The position numbers and the translations under genes were made by a program. Of a stretch of 64,000 nucleotides of DNA, positions 1 to 12,900 are shown piece after piece. Every line of letters starts with the position of its first letter. Positions within the stretch are counted from its first letter, which is position 1. Where the stretch lies: contig CM057154.1 in the NCBI GenBank assembly GCA_029962745.1, positions 29,113,763 through 29,177,762 on the forward strand. Direction: 5' to 3'. The DNA is from Echinometra lucunter. Lineage: Eukaryota > Echinodermata > Echinoidea > Camarodonta > Echinometridae. Below the pieces are notes generated by a model. That model was not told the DNA's origin and made no database searches. It was given only the letters and a program-made list of their open reading frames with translations.

Positions 1-107
1 ATTATGCATCAGATTTGGCTTCCTCTTTGTATGTGATTTTCATTTTCAACCATGTTACAAAAAATTTGTGTGTTTTTTTAATACTTAATCCTACAAAACA
101 TGTGGTC

Positions 108-122
108 TTTGGATTATTATTA

Positions 123-201
<79 letters not shown>

Positions 202-203
202 CT
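108..203. repeat. (ATT)n microsatellite
   Basis: Nearly pure ATT/ATC trinucleotide run. The Leu-rich reading frame across it is a by-product of the repeat and not a gene. Confidence 0.95.
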
Positions 204-2639
204 ATTATTTTTATTTTGATTATTAGTGAAAAAGTGTTGAGGCATGAAGATTAACACATACCAAATGATTTTAAGAAGAATTTATTCTATATGTGAAAGA
301 AAGAAAAAAATATGACAAGATACAATGATACATGTACAAAGGTTAAGCATAATGTTAACCAGGAAAATCTGCATACCTTGAGGTGAAAAAATAGAATATA
401 TATAGTTATATAATTTTGAAGTTAACTGTACCACATTTATATATTTACATTTTCTATACATTTCCAATTTATGTAAATGTACATGTAACTGCAGAAAAAA
501 ATCGACTTTTTAAAGATTACTGCTGTTCATTTGGTTGCAGAAAGTGTAAGAAAATAAAAACAATTGATTCGGATTATCATACATTTCCATCTTCCCATCT
601 GGTACTTTTTCTTATTCTCTTCTGCTTTCCCCAATTCTGGTTTCTTCATCATCGCTATGATCATTTATCATGCATTTTAAAAGGTATTTTTGTAAGATTA
701 GAGAAGATATTTTGATGGTGATGATGATGACAGTGATTCATGATATACAATATGTATACTGAAATAGCACAGGTAGATGATGAGCATTGGAGTACAGAGA
801 AGAAGAACACGGTGACAGGAGAGAAAGAGAGGGTTAAACATCTTGTAAAATATCTAAATAGAAGCAAGTTGTTCAATGCGGATAACCTCATTTTAACAGA
901 TTAAGGTTAGAGGGAGAGAGAGAGAAAAAGATAATATACATTTAGAAAAGAAATGGCTTGACTTTTAAGAGAGAATGCTTTAAGAAGGTGCATATGGGGA
1001 GGGGAAGGAGGAGAAATTGTAAGACCAACGGAGTAATGATACAGAGTATAATGAGAAACTGATGGAAACAAATTAGAAATACTGGTTCTTTTTCTAGGTG
1101 CATAATCTGTCGACATAGGCGATCACGTTGTTCCACAAATCTCTTTCCAGCTTTCCCTACCAGTTCATTCCCCTGCTCTTTACCTCCTATAGCCATCTCT
1201 GCAGACTATCCATCCATAATTCTTCTCCTTCCTCTGCTCCTCTTTCCCTCTATCTTTCCTGTTGGTGCTAGGTTCTTGGATTCTTCAAGAAACGAACTGG
1301 GAGAAGGGGGTGGGGATATACTAAGAAGATATAGAAGGACTGTATTTTACATGTAAATGTGGGTGTTTTGTAGATTTTTTTTCCCCATTTCTTTTCAAGG
1401 GAGAGATCCTGAACCATGAATTTCCATTTCTTGAAAAATCTTTACAAAACATGGGTCCTTTTTAAGATAATGAAATGGCAAAGCTAAAAGAGAAAGAGAC
1501 AGAGACAGACAAAGAAAAAAAATCAAATATAATAGTAAGGTTATAACGCCACAGGCAGGAGCATGCTCACATCCATAATCTAGCCTCTACATGAAATTTA
1601 AGGAACAAATGAACTTTATTAGGCAACCAAATGATAGAAAATTTAAAAAAGATTATTCAAACGAAAAATGAAGAAGTAGGCATGTAGTAATCTCCTATGA
1701 CAAAGAGAAAGAACAAGCAACTGGACAGGTTTACCATCCATGCATTCATTCATCTGCGGGTACAGATGAGATAATGTGTGTCCGGACGCTTAACAAAACT
1801 GAAGCCTTCTTTTAATTTTGTCTTTAGATTAAAAAAAATCATTAAATAACACAAATGAATATCATCTAAATTTCTTAACTATGATATTGTCTAACAAAGG
1901 TGTTAAAAAATTTCAGAAAACAATATGGCTTGTAAACTTTTTCAAACGGCCGGGCCGTTTGAAAACAGACTGTCCAGATATACATGTATGGGTGCATGTG
2001 CTATTCTAACCTTATATCAAATGCCATATGAAACTGCCGAAAAATCTTCCTATGTCACCTACAACATGTACTTTTTGCATGAATATTTCAAATTGTGAAA
2101 TGATATCGACGGGATAAATATTTGAAAAGCTATTGGTCAAGATACAAAACTTGAAAAGGATCAAAAGGTTCATGCACGGCGAAGCGAAGGCCAGATATAA
2201 TACGCCTCCCTCTAGTGTCTGAATTCTGAAAATCTTGTCTGAAAACTGACATTGCGCAAGGGTCTGGCGATTCGTTCGCTACGTCGGAATGCAAAATCAA
2301 TTCGCACAAAAAATGCCATAGGAATCAAGAGTAGAATATCGGCTTCAAGATAGGTGGTAAATATTCCGGTAAAAATTACAGGGTGCAAAGTTATTTGCAG
2401 AAAACTGAAAACCGTCTGAATTCTGACATCACTACGGTATATATAGATCTCCAACAAGAGTCCAACAAGAGTCCAACTATTAACTAGCATCTTGATTTGG
2501 TCTGGGCCTGGCCTTCAAATGTAAGTTTTTTCTAGCGTATTTACGAATTTTAAAGTCCACAGTTGAAATTATTCCTCATTTTCATCACGTTGGAGAGGAC
2601 TGAGTCAGTTGTATGAGTGCATATTTGTGGAAGAGGGAA
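204..2639. other. AT-rich intergenic DNA, no gene seen
   Basis: I see no exon with family similarity on either strand. Frames here are short and interrupted. The stretch has purine-rich patches (for example 905-935 and 1485-1520) and a perfect hairpin at 1939-1965 (listed separately). It may be the upstream region of the ADAD1-like gene or the downstream flank of a gene outside the window. Confidence 0.5.
1939..1965. repeat. Perfect 13-bp-arm palindrome with 1-nt centre
   Basis: The left arm TTTTCAAACGGCC and right arm GGCCGTTTGAAAA are exact reverse complements around a single G. I see no flanking terminal repeats tying it to a transposon. It could be a hairpin, a binding site or the centre of a decayed foldback element. 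Confidence 0.8.
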
Positions 2640-2830
2640 ACTATTATGCTACTTGCTAGCCCGAACAGACGCCGTGGCCGTACGAAGCTGATGCTGGCTA
2701 GCTGGCTAGGCTCAGTACACAGTGCAGCTCAGCTGAGCCCAGCTGAGGCGCAGTGAGTGAGAGGCTAGCTGAGACCATCGACAACGGTGTCTGTCTGGTT
2801 GCATACACTGTGACTGTGTCTCTCTATACA
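2640..2830 (+). promoter_or_regulatory. GC-rich, GCTAGC-rich stretch; possible promoter or non-coding first exon of the ADAD1-like gene
   Basis: Base composition rises sharply relative to its flanks. GCTAGC/AGCTGAG motifs recur (about 2655, 2699, 2705, 2764) and a donor-like GTGAGT lies near 2753. The coding start at 6844 is preceded by a splice-acceptor-like TTTTTCAG ending at 6806, which implies an upstream non-coding exon, and this is the best candidate. There is no direct evidence of transcription. Confidence 0.25.
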
Positions 2831-2874
2831 ATCATTATTATTTTTTTGCATTTTTCATTTTTTGATTACTAGAG

Positions 2875-4571
2875 CAAGGCTCCACACTAACTTTTTTTCT
2901 TGGTGGCCCATTCGGGCCACCAAAATTATCATTTCCTTTTTTTTGGTGGCCCAAGAATGAAATTTGGTGGCCCGAAAAAACAAAGAAAAACATAAGAAAT
3001 TTAAAGATTATAATAAAACGTTGTTAGAAAGATTAAAACCCATTGTTTTACCCTCCTATGCCCTGAAATGATCATATTCAATGATAAAGTTGCAGATTAT
3101 TTTATGATTCTTCCTTACAATGACCCTTCAATGTAGGACTGTTTTGAAAGCCCATTTCTGGTATTCGTTTAAACGGTCTTTTTTTTTTTTTGGACGATTA
3201 ATCGACTACTCGGTACTTTCATTTGGCCAGTCGGCCGACCACTCCAGCTGTTCGTAGTCTGCCACAATTCAGCCCCGCGCCGGAGTGCACCTGCGCTGCA
3301 GCACCGGAGTGAGGCCAGTCCCATACCCATATAACAGTGTGTGCAATATCCCTAACGGTAATGTCCGATTTTCATAAAGAAACTAGGCAATAAAGCAGCT
3401 TTGAAAAGAACTGTATTGCTTGTCCAGTTCATAAAAATTCAAATCATAGCATCCTACCTATTTTTGTGAGGACCGAATAAAAAATCCTGGTCAAATAAAG
3501 CCAAATAGATCGGCATTTGCTTGATATTTCATCGCTAATTGGTGAAATCGTGTTTCAATTATTCGTCAGCTGACAAGAGATGGCGCCAACCCGGAAGTGG
3601 AGCCTAACAGTCAGTGCACAAAATCCCATTCGGCCGTGTTGAAACTACGTTTACATTACGATGAAAGCGCTTAGCAGTCATTTGAAATCGAACTCCAATG
3701 ATTGAAATCCCCATCAAAAATCGCCAGCAAGGGCATATAACTAACGAACAAGCGCTTACTTGCAAGTATGAATGTTTTTTTCTTGGTAATATCCTTTCGT
3801 CTTCGTTCATTGCTATGTTCCAAAAATATTTTGTCACATTGACTACGATAGCGTATCTTTGATTACGTTAGTGAGCTCACTTGCTTATGGTGCATATCGC
3901 TGTGGTGAACGATGGTGCAATGCGCGATTAAGTCGCTCTCTCACACAGACACACATTAGGGCTTACGGCTTCCGAATATTATTGAAACACTTGTTTTCGC
4001 TGCGCGAGACATAAGAGTTTGGTAATCAAAAAAGATATTCTCATGTGAATTTAAGGCATCTAAATGACATAATCACACTTTAAAACTTTGAAATGGAGAG
4101 AAGCATTCTTGATTTTTCGCATTTTTGGATCATTCTGAAGTTCAAGCTACGTTTCCGAGTAGTCGATAAAAATTCTATTATTTGTGTAGTGACATTTTCG
4201 GACGTTTAATCGTGTACGCGCGGAAAATACACACGGCCGCAGACCGAGGCCCATATAGACTGCCATAAGACTAATCTAACTTTCATTTGAGGTCGGCTAG
4301 ATCACCGCAACTAGATCCAGGTGCAATTAGAGTGGTGTTGCGCTAACTCAAACTGCGTCGGCGCTGATGAACCGCGAATGAAACTGACTTGCAATTCGGA
4401 TCGCGGAAGGAGCTAAAATGTGTACAATTAACACCACGTAAATTGCGCTAACTTAAAATTTTCTGGTTGCCCGATTCGGGCCACCAAACTTATCACTTTT
4501 TGAAAAATGGTGGCCCGGGAGCCAATTTTGGTGGCCCCGGGCCACCGGGCCACCGCTAATGTCGAGCCTTG
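2875..4571. mobile_element. Non-autonomous DNA transposon with GGTGGCCC-rich ends
   Basis: The left end CAAGGCTCCACACTAA matches, inverted and imperfectly, the right end TTAGNGNTGTCGAGCCTTG pattern at about 4554-4571. A direct repeat ACTAGAG flanks both sides (2868-2874 and 4572-4578). The subterminal zones (2905-2980 and 4468-4555) carry several GGTGGCCC/GGGCCACC copies. A second, inner inverted pair (ATTAATCGACTACTCGG near 3199 and CCGAGTAGTCGAT near 4155) suggests a composite history. No transposase frame is present. Superfamily is uncertain: a 7-bp duplication fits P or Dada, and a slipped 8-bp one would fit hAT. Confidence 0.6.
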
Positions 4572-4812
4572 ACTAGAGTACGCGCTCTGCAGCTCTGGCA
4601 TGTCTGGTGTGCGGCCGCTTAAACTAAAGTTAAAGGGAATTTGCGGATTATATTTATCATGTTTATTAATCAAAGACTCACACATAGACTAGCATGACTA
4701 GATCTAGTTCAATACCATCAATGCAGAGTCCAAATACCTGCTCATTGAATAGAGGGCAAACTTAAAATTATTGGCCAATTACGTGGTCAGTGTTGTCCAT
4801 TTTTCAAAACGA

Positions 4813-5500
4813 TGTTAGGGGTCCTGTGTTCGGCCGCCCCTACCCCTGTGGGCGGCCGCCTATCATTTGGCGAGCATTTAGCGCCATATTTGTGACAAAG
4901 TGAACAATTTCATGCTTTACACGCCAATACTTTATGAAAAGTAATAATACTGTGTAGAAACTCATAAAATCTGTCAAAAGTGATGATCTACCAAATGCCG
5001 TGACAAAAAAATGAAGGCAGAGTACAATCTCGTACAAAAACCTGCATTTTTTACACGTTTTACATAGGGTGGCTGCTCACAGGACCCATCTTGAAAAATG
5101 GCTCTGGTGAGCGGCCACCCCCATGCAACTTTTTCTCTGGTGGTATAAATAACAATTTCTGCAGCAAAATATGGACCATGAACTTCATTCTCTTAAATAA
5201 AAATCAAATCAGTTATCAAATTGAACAAATAAAGCTTTAGTATTGGCTTAAGTATGTCAAAGTTTCTTAACTTAGAAGTTAAGAAACTGCCATTTTTCAG
5301 TCAACTGGTGGTGCCGACTTCTAATGATATTCAGTGAGACTCATTATGCTTACTGCTTCTGCTGAGTATGTTTTTGGTGCACTAGAACCTACCTGAGACT
5401 GTCCAAGGTAATTTTTGAAGGGATATAAAAAATATTTTTTAAATTTTTAGTTATTATTCACCACCGGCCGCTCACAGGGGATGGCCGCCCACAGGAGCAC
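4813..5500. mobile_element. Probable small inverted-repeat element with CGGCCGCC ends
   Basis: TCCTGTGTTCGGCCGCCC near 4819 faces GGCCGCCCACAGGA near 5482. Related GGCCRCYCACAGG motifs occur internally (about 4850, 5072 and 5104). I could not define a clean target-site duplication. No coding capacity is seen. Confidence 0.35.
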
Positions 5501-5584
5501 ATACTCTAGTGGTTGTGACTGTGTTACTGTAGTGTACTGTGTAACTAAGTCTTTAGTTACTTGAATACTGGGAATGGACTGTCT

Positions 5585-5770
5585 TTTCGACGCCAAGGTC
5601 AAAGACCAGCATGACCAGTAATGCGGGAGGTTTTAGGCAGGCAATGCGTGAGATCGCCAAGCATGTGTATAAATTATATGGGGATAGGCTGTGATGTAGG
5701 CGTGAGAAAGAGATTTTGGGGGATGAGCAAGAGCCCCCAATGTGGGAGTCTCATGCCTGGGGGGGGGGGT
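5585..5770 (+). repeat. Dispersed repeat, copy 1 (inverted copy at 22985-23170)
   Basis: Runs of near-identity (for example GGGGGATGAGCAAGAGCCCC and the stretch around GCCAAGGTCAAAGACCA) recur in reverse complement at 22985-23170. The frames crossing both copies give the same peptide in opposite orientations, which is chance translation of a transposable-element fragment. Confidence 0.7.
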
Positions 5771-6843
5771 AGGGGGCATCATGGCCCCCTCGACAATTTT
5801 CATTGCGAAATTTCAACAGTCGCATTTCATACCATGCCACTTCCTGAATTTTTTCTTTTATTTTTAAGACTTGTGCATCTTTTGACACCAAGTTCACGAA
5901 AATTAGTCATAGTACCGTTACAACGCTACACATTCGAGCTGCCGCAGTAAACCGTTACCTGTCACAGGATCTTTTGTGACCTCCTGTCAGCCCGAAAAAG
6001 AATTTCTGAGTTTTGAGTACATAACGAATGGGAAAAAGTATTTCCTCGTATTCCTCCAAATGTTGGCATTAGTATATTTCTTCTTTGAGCTGTAATTATC
6101 CGTTCTAACTGAATAGTGGTCCATATAACACCCTGAAACAGCAAACTTGAAAAAATAAAAATCAAATTGAAAAACTAAGGTTACATAAGAAATTTGCAAA
6201 ACAATAGAATCTAGATAAAAACATAGTCTAAGAATTGAAATCACTTTCAGATTTTTCCTTTGCTAATAATGTTTTTGATAATTGTAAAGAACTTCTTGCA
6301 ATGAAATTTCATCTCCAGGGCCTTCCATTGATTATCACTCAAAATGTGTATTTATGATAATATAAATTGAAAAAAATAATGATGGATTTATGTTCTTTAC
6401 ACAATTCTCAACGTCCGTGCGAAATTTCCCATTGATCAGTCATGTCACGGCCGCGATATCAAGTCCTCAATACCTCAAAAAATAGCCCAGTCTTTTTAGG
6501 GTTAATAAGGGTGCATGTTCTGCCTAATACATGTACTAATAGTTTGATAAAGATTAGTCTTGCTTTTCTAACCTGTGGCTGTGTAATGCGCATGATTTGT
6601 TTTAACACACAGGCAGGGGGCCCAATCGACCGAGGCCCCCCTTTGAAACCCAGGGACCAAATCGGCCGCTCCTTTAATAGTTCAATTCTTAATCATATAT
6701 TTCTGTATTCATTTTTGATTTCTTTATTTGATATAATTTGTGTAGCGCTGTGATACATGTCGACACTCATTGTAAGAGGGCTAAATACTAATGTTTTATT
6801 TTTCAGAGGTGACCTAAGTTGTTGTCTTCTTTTGGAGTGAACC

Positions 6844-9800
6844 ATGAGCAATATCAAGGGTGTCAACTACCATTATGTCAGTCAGCAGTCACTCAATGCA
6901 CAGGCTGGCAAGACGTACAGCAAAATCAATGTTGTTGATGGTGTGAAGGTAAAGCATTTTACATTTCATACATGAACATTGTTTAATGTTATAAAAATGA
7001 CCTGGTACTCTCAGTAGTATTACTTGAGTGATTTTCTTCATGAGGTTGTTGATCCTAAGATTCCAGTATGTATGAAAATGTAAAACAAGTCAATCAAGCC
7101 AAGTCCAACAAGTAGAAACATCAATGGGAAATAATTGACATTTCAAAATCAGAATTGGCACTCTGTACGTATTGAAGAACCGGGCAGGGGGAAAAATTGA
7201 TTGTACTTTTTGTTGCATTTCGGCATTTAATATTAGATCCTGTAAAGACCTGTATAGTCTTAAATTTCATGTAAAGTTTTAATTAAAAAAAAAAAAATTG
7301 GTATGATGAAACTGATTACATATAGCTTTACATTGCCTGCCTTGCACAACATAAATTTATTTTTTTTGCGTGTGTCATAAAAACTGTATTAGGGGAGTAG
7401 GCGTATCCTATTACAGGTCCAAAAAGAAAAATCTAAATTTAACGACAAGCCAAAAAAAAAAAAAAAAAAAAAGATTTTGTACATTACATTTGCCATTTCG
7501 GCCTTCTTCTTTCTTTTCTTTGTTTTGGCCCCTTTCTTTTTTCTTTTTTTTTTTTTTTTTTTTTTTGGGGGGGGGGGGGGCGAGGTACCCAATATGGTCA
7601 AAAATGGGCTGAAAAACGCAAATTTTGTGTCTGGGGGGAGGGCCCAAGGCCCATTCAGGCCCCCCCCCCCCTCCCCCCTGGATCCCCACCTGTGTGAGAT
7701 CATGTGATATTCCATTCATGATTTTTGGTGAATTTTAGTGGGTGAATACCTGCAAGGAAAGCAATGTAAAAGCTACACTCGTCCAAAGCTAGGAATCCTG
7801 TACGCTGATTGCAATCCCTGCACAACAATCAAACCACTTTATTATCACTATGAACATGGCAGACAAAGAAAGCGGACCAATTAAACAACCTCTCATTCTA
7901 CCCTTCACAATGGTTCTGGTAGTCAAAAGAACATCCCTTCACAGCTATTATGTTTAATCATGTAAACCAGGTGAATATGCATGTGACACCTGTTCCACAT
8001 ATTTTAGACAATAGCAGTGAAGGGATGTTCTTTTGACTACCAGAACCATTGTGAAGGGTAGAATGAGGGGTTGTTTATTTTGTCCGCTTTCTTTGTCCGT
8101 CATGTTCATAGTGTATCCTTGTCTCAAAGTACAATTCTCATTGATTGTGCAGGCCAGGCACTATAAGATGCATCTCCATGTTGTTGAGATTTACTTCACT
8201 ACCCCAAGATCAAAAATATTTTTCGTTTGAAATGCAACTTGAGGAGAAGAAAAAAAATTGACAGCATTTACAGCAAGTATCCTGCTATTGACCAGCTAAA
8301 AGCAAAGAAATAGTTGTTGAGGGTCTACCAAAACTGTGCATAAACATCCCGTCATTGAATAGTAAATGTGTATTGAAAACTGTAATGATAAATCCAGAAG
8401 ATAATAAATGTGTTACATTCAATTTACCTTTCTGATCTTCCTACTCAGGGGCTTATAGCCAAAGAGCCGGAGCCCACTCCGGACGATGGAGTGAATCCCA
8501 ACATTGCCAAGGCCATACCCAAGGATGTGCCGAGGGACCTGGTTCGGGAGTTCATCTCTGGAAAGAAGAACCCTGTGATGGCATTCAATGAGTTCTGCCA
8601 GTTACAGCGTCTCACTCTGACCTTTGAGGAAGTAGTGCCTCAAGGAACAAGGGGAATGATCACATGCAACTATGCCATGGTGGCCATTGTAGACGGGAAG
8701 AAGTTTCCACAAGGTAAAAATTCTGTCAAGTTTTGGGATGTTTTTGAAGGTCCTTTTCTTCCAATGTATGCATAGTTGTCCTGTGATGTATATCAGATTT
8801 CCCCGAAAAGTGTTGATTTGTTAATTAATGTGCTTTGTTTAACCCATCTAAATTGAGAAGATCATCTGACTCTGACTTGCTTGTTGTTCCTAAAACTCAG
8901 AAATCATGGGGAAAGGGAGGGGGTGTTGCCAACCATTTAAAAAAATGTTTTTGCATATGCGGATATACACTGTATGCAGATGTAGATTAATGATGTTATT
9001 GTGTGATCCACAGTCTGCTGACTTCAGACTTATTCAGATATCCAAAGAAAAAGCTGTGCGGTAAAACCCTGTGTTTTTTTTTTTGGTGTTCATATGTAGC
9101 ATGGTAAATGCACCACTTGAATAAGGCACAAATTAACGCAACATTTCCAAATAAAGAGAGTTTTGCCAAAAGCTGCGCAGACAAACTTGTGACATATTTT
9201 GCCCCAAACTTTATTTATGAATTTGATTGGTCCACACCTTTTTGCAGCCAGGAGGGAAAAAATGTGCCTCTTGCCTCAGCATTGTTTCTTTTTTGCCACG
9301 TCATATCCCATTCATTTTTACCACCCCCCCCCAAAAAAAATAAAAAAATTGGGGGTATACCATGGGGGTTTCTGCTTCATAGGTAAACTAGATTTTATCC
9401 TCTACACCGCACCTTGACACATCCCTCATCATTTTTTGCACAGGAAAGGGGAGAACCAAGAAAGATGCCAAGGCAGCAGCGTCTAGGATTGCAATGAGAG
9501 CATTTCTTGGTATGGACGATGAAGAAGCTGACAGACGTGATGCTCAAGGTGCCAGGGAATCTAATGCTGTCAAGGTAAGATTTCTATTAGCAAGTAAAAG
9601 CCAAGGTTCTATTACATAGCACTCATACAAGTCTTCAGAGGTTAGCATATCCCAGGTGTTCAGGCAGTGGAATTCAAAGTAATTTAAAATTCAAATGAGG
9701 TATTGGCCAGCTGTCAAGGTAAGATTTCTCGTAGCAAATAAAAGCCATGGTTATAATGGAGGTATTTATACTGGGGAACATATCCACCCCAGAGAGACTC

Positions 9801-9908
9801 AAAGCGTTTAAAATGCAATATTATTGTTACCCCAGCAGTGCCAGGTGCCCATTTATGCACCTGGGTAGAGTGCAGCAAAGATGGATGAAATGAGAGCGAC
9901 AGAGAGAC

Positions 9909-9941
<33 letters not shown>

Positions 9942-12900
9942 AAGAGACAGACCTACATATGTAGGAAGACGGAGACGTACCTCAAAGATGTACCTCAAAG
10001 GTGTACCTCACACCAAATTATATTTTGTATTCCTTTTAGTTTGAAGATGAACCTGTTGCTCCAAGACCAAGGGTAACATTTGGTCCCCCGGAGACGAAAA
10101 ACGAGCCCCTAGTCCATGGAGGTTCTGGCGGACACTACCAGATGAGGTATGATTCTGCAAGACTCCCGTCCAAAGACATGTGGAAACAGCCAGAGAAACA
10201 GGAATCATTTATGGAGTATCAGCTGAGGAAACAGGCCCAGGGAAATCAACAAATGGGTAAATAGATACTGTTCATATTTTCATTACTGTAATCCATTCCA
10301 ACCACTCATGGAGTGAATGAAATCTCTTTCCTCTATTTACTTAAGTCAAATGCTTTCCTCTGTGATTCTGTAACCAGGGGTGGTATTCTGAGATCCATTT
10401 TATCTTAGATAAAATCAGTGAGGTAAAATACCCGTAAAATCTTTTTAAATCGGTATTCTGAGAACCATTTTATCTAGATTTTATCTCATCTAAGACACTC
10501 CCATTTATGATGCAGTAACCAATAAGAAATGTTGTTAAATCACACTCTCATCTTGCTCAGCCAATGAAATCGCTTTCTGCCAGTAGGTGGGGTAAAAGAG
10601 TGGGGATGCGTTATTTATACAAATTTTTAATACGCTGCCTGCGCTTGCATTCAAACGCAAATGTGTTTTGACTGTTATTTTGATGAAAAATAACTTCAGT
10701 ATTTTCTGAGGTATTGGCATGTCTTTTCGAGGATCATTTCAAGGCTGATATTAGTCAATAAAAATCTTTAATTCAATTCAGTCATCACACAGGAATGTTG
10801 CTAGAGAAATGCAGTCGATGATTATGGCCTTTTTCTTTATTTTTATCTGAAGACTAATAGCGAATTTATCCAGAAATATTGTACATACTGGAGGTCCAAG
10901 AGATAAAATAGCCCCTACCCTATTTTAAGTTTCATTTATCTTTTCTTTCAAAGTAAAATGGGCACCGCGCAGAAGCTGCGCATATGTCTTTAGCTGTATA
11001 GGTACGCGCTGGAGATGAGGGACCAAGATGAAATGAAGATAAAATCTGAGATTTTAAAGTGGTCTCAGAATACCGATTTCATTTTAAAGATAAAACAAAA
11101 AAATTTAGAGATAAAATGATGCTCAGAATACCACCCCAGATTATTTTCGCATGCTTTACATTTACAAAAAAATTTTGAGCAGTTTTTCAAAAGTTTTATG
11201 CTGCAATGTGATTGAAATTGTAATATTTATTTTTGTCATTTACAAAGGGTGTAGATGTCTCTCAGGTTTACTGGAATTCGCAGTCTAGGGCAGTTCTTTG
11301 GAGGGAGGAGGCCAAGTCCAGGATGTAGTTTTATGGATACAAAATGGTAAAATTTAAATTAAAGTGAAATTATATGTTGAAAATATGTGTAGGCAATTGC
11401 AGAGTAATATATTCCATAAAATGTTTTTAAATGTTTATCTTTACCCTTTCTTCTTTTACTTATTGCAAAAAAAAAAAATGATTTACTACAGCTGCTGATG
11501 GTGGAGGTGACAATGTAGCATCAACTTCAAAACCTGTCCCTCGGCAGCAAGCCCCTTCCTCTCAACCAAGCACCTCCGCTCCTGAAACCATGCGAGTCCC
11601 AGGGAGTGTGCCTGTGGCAGCCAAAGCTTGGTCCACACAGTCCGGTCCTGGTGCTCCCCAGGTCCGCATGCCCACCAGCCAACCAGGGTCTGGTCTACCG
11701 CAGGCCTCTGGGGTCTCTCCTGCACAGCAGCAACAACAGCAGATACAGACTCCTGTACCCACTCAGCAGCAACAGGTAGTTGTAATTGTGCTTTGATAAA
11801 TACTTGACGAAAAGGAGGGTGCAAGTCAATCACAACAGTTTCTGAGTTATCAGGAAAGAAAAATGATAAGTTGTAGAAAGAATGATAACATCTAAGTTTG
11901 CACCATTCATAAATTGGTATCAGTGGTTCTGTGAACATAAACAATTATTGTTTTCCTCTTGATGCAGTAAGTTTTTCCGTAATTACTGTAACAAAAACTT
12001 TGATAGTCTTGCTGCAATTTTCCTCTCATATATTCAGTATTTATGGTTTATTGCCCTAAAAGATGCATAGAATATGCAACTCAAAAGATGAAATCATTTA
12101 ACTTAAAAAATGTAGCATTGACAGGAAGTCAATGCTATATTTTGTGTAATGAATATATACTTTAATCTGTATTAAACGTCTGTCAAAATTATGAATTTGC
12201 TACTCCAACATGAAACAATGATATAATATTTACACATAGTACACAAGATGACTGAAAGTTTCATTAGTGAATTTAAAGTTCGTAACACTTTAGGGAGAGA
12301 GAGAGAACATGAAGAAGATTAAGAATATGAATTTAAAGCAGTTTCTAACATTTTAGGGTTTTTTGCATTTCCATTTTTTTTCCATTTTCATTTTCAGGTA
12401 CGACCTCCCGCACCCACACAGCAATATCAGATGCAACCTCCAGCACCAACACAGCAGCAACCAGTCCCTCAGAATCAAATGCAGCAACAGCAGCAACAAC
12501 AACAGAGTGGAGGGTATAATATGGTCCAGTTGGGTGCAGATGGAACAAGCAAAGATGCTGACGCTCTTGCATCGATCGCAAGGAATATTCCTAGAGTGGG
12601 ACCCCCATTTCCAGGGTCTGGAGCTACTGCATTCTCTCCTTCATATGCTGCATTCGTCATGAAATTAGGTACATTCCTCGTGCTTATGTTCTCTCTCTCT
12701 CTCTCTCTCTCCCCCCCCCCCCCTCCTTTTTTTATGCCTCCGCCCACTGTAGGTGGGTGCCAGAGGCATTATTTACTTTCTGTTCTAACCTGTGAAAAAC
12801 AGATGTTAGTCATGAAAATCCTATTACTTCAGAGATTTTTCAGGATATTTTCGGATATTTTCAGATATTTTCAGGATACTATTAACTTTTTTTTTTATAT

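Noticed and set aside
15..254. Leu-rich 79-residue frame
   Set aside because: Translation of an (ATT)n microsatellite.
5621..5950. 109-residue plus-strand frame as a gene
   Set aside because: Its first half is a dispersed repeat also found inverted at 22985-23170, and the rest crosses a poly-G tract. No domain is seen.
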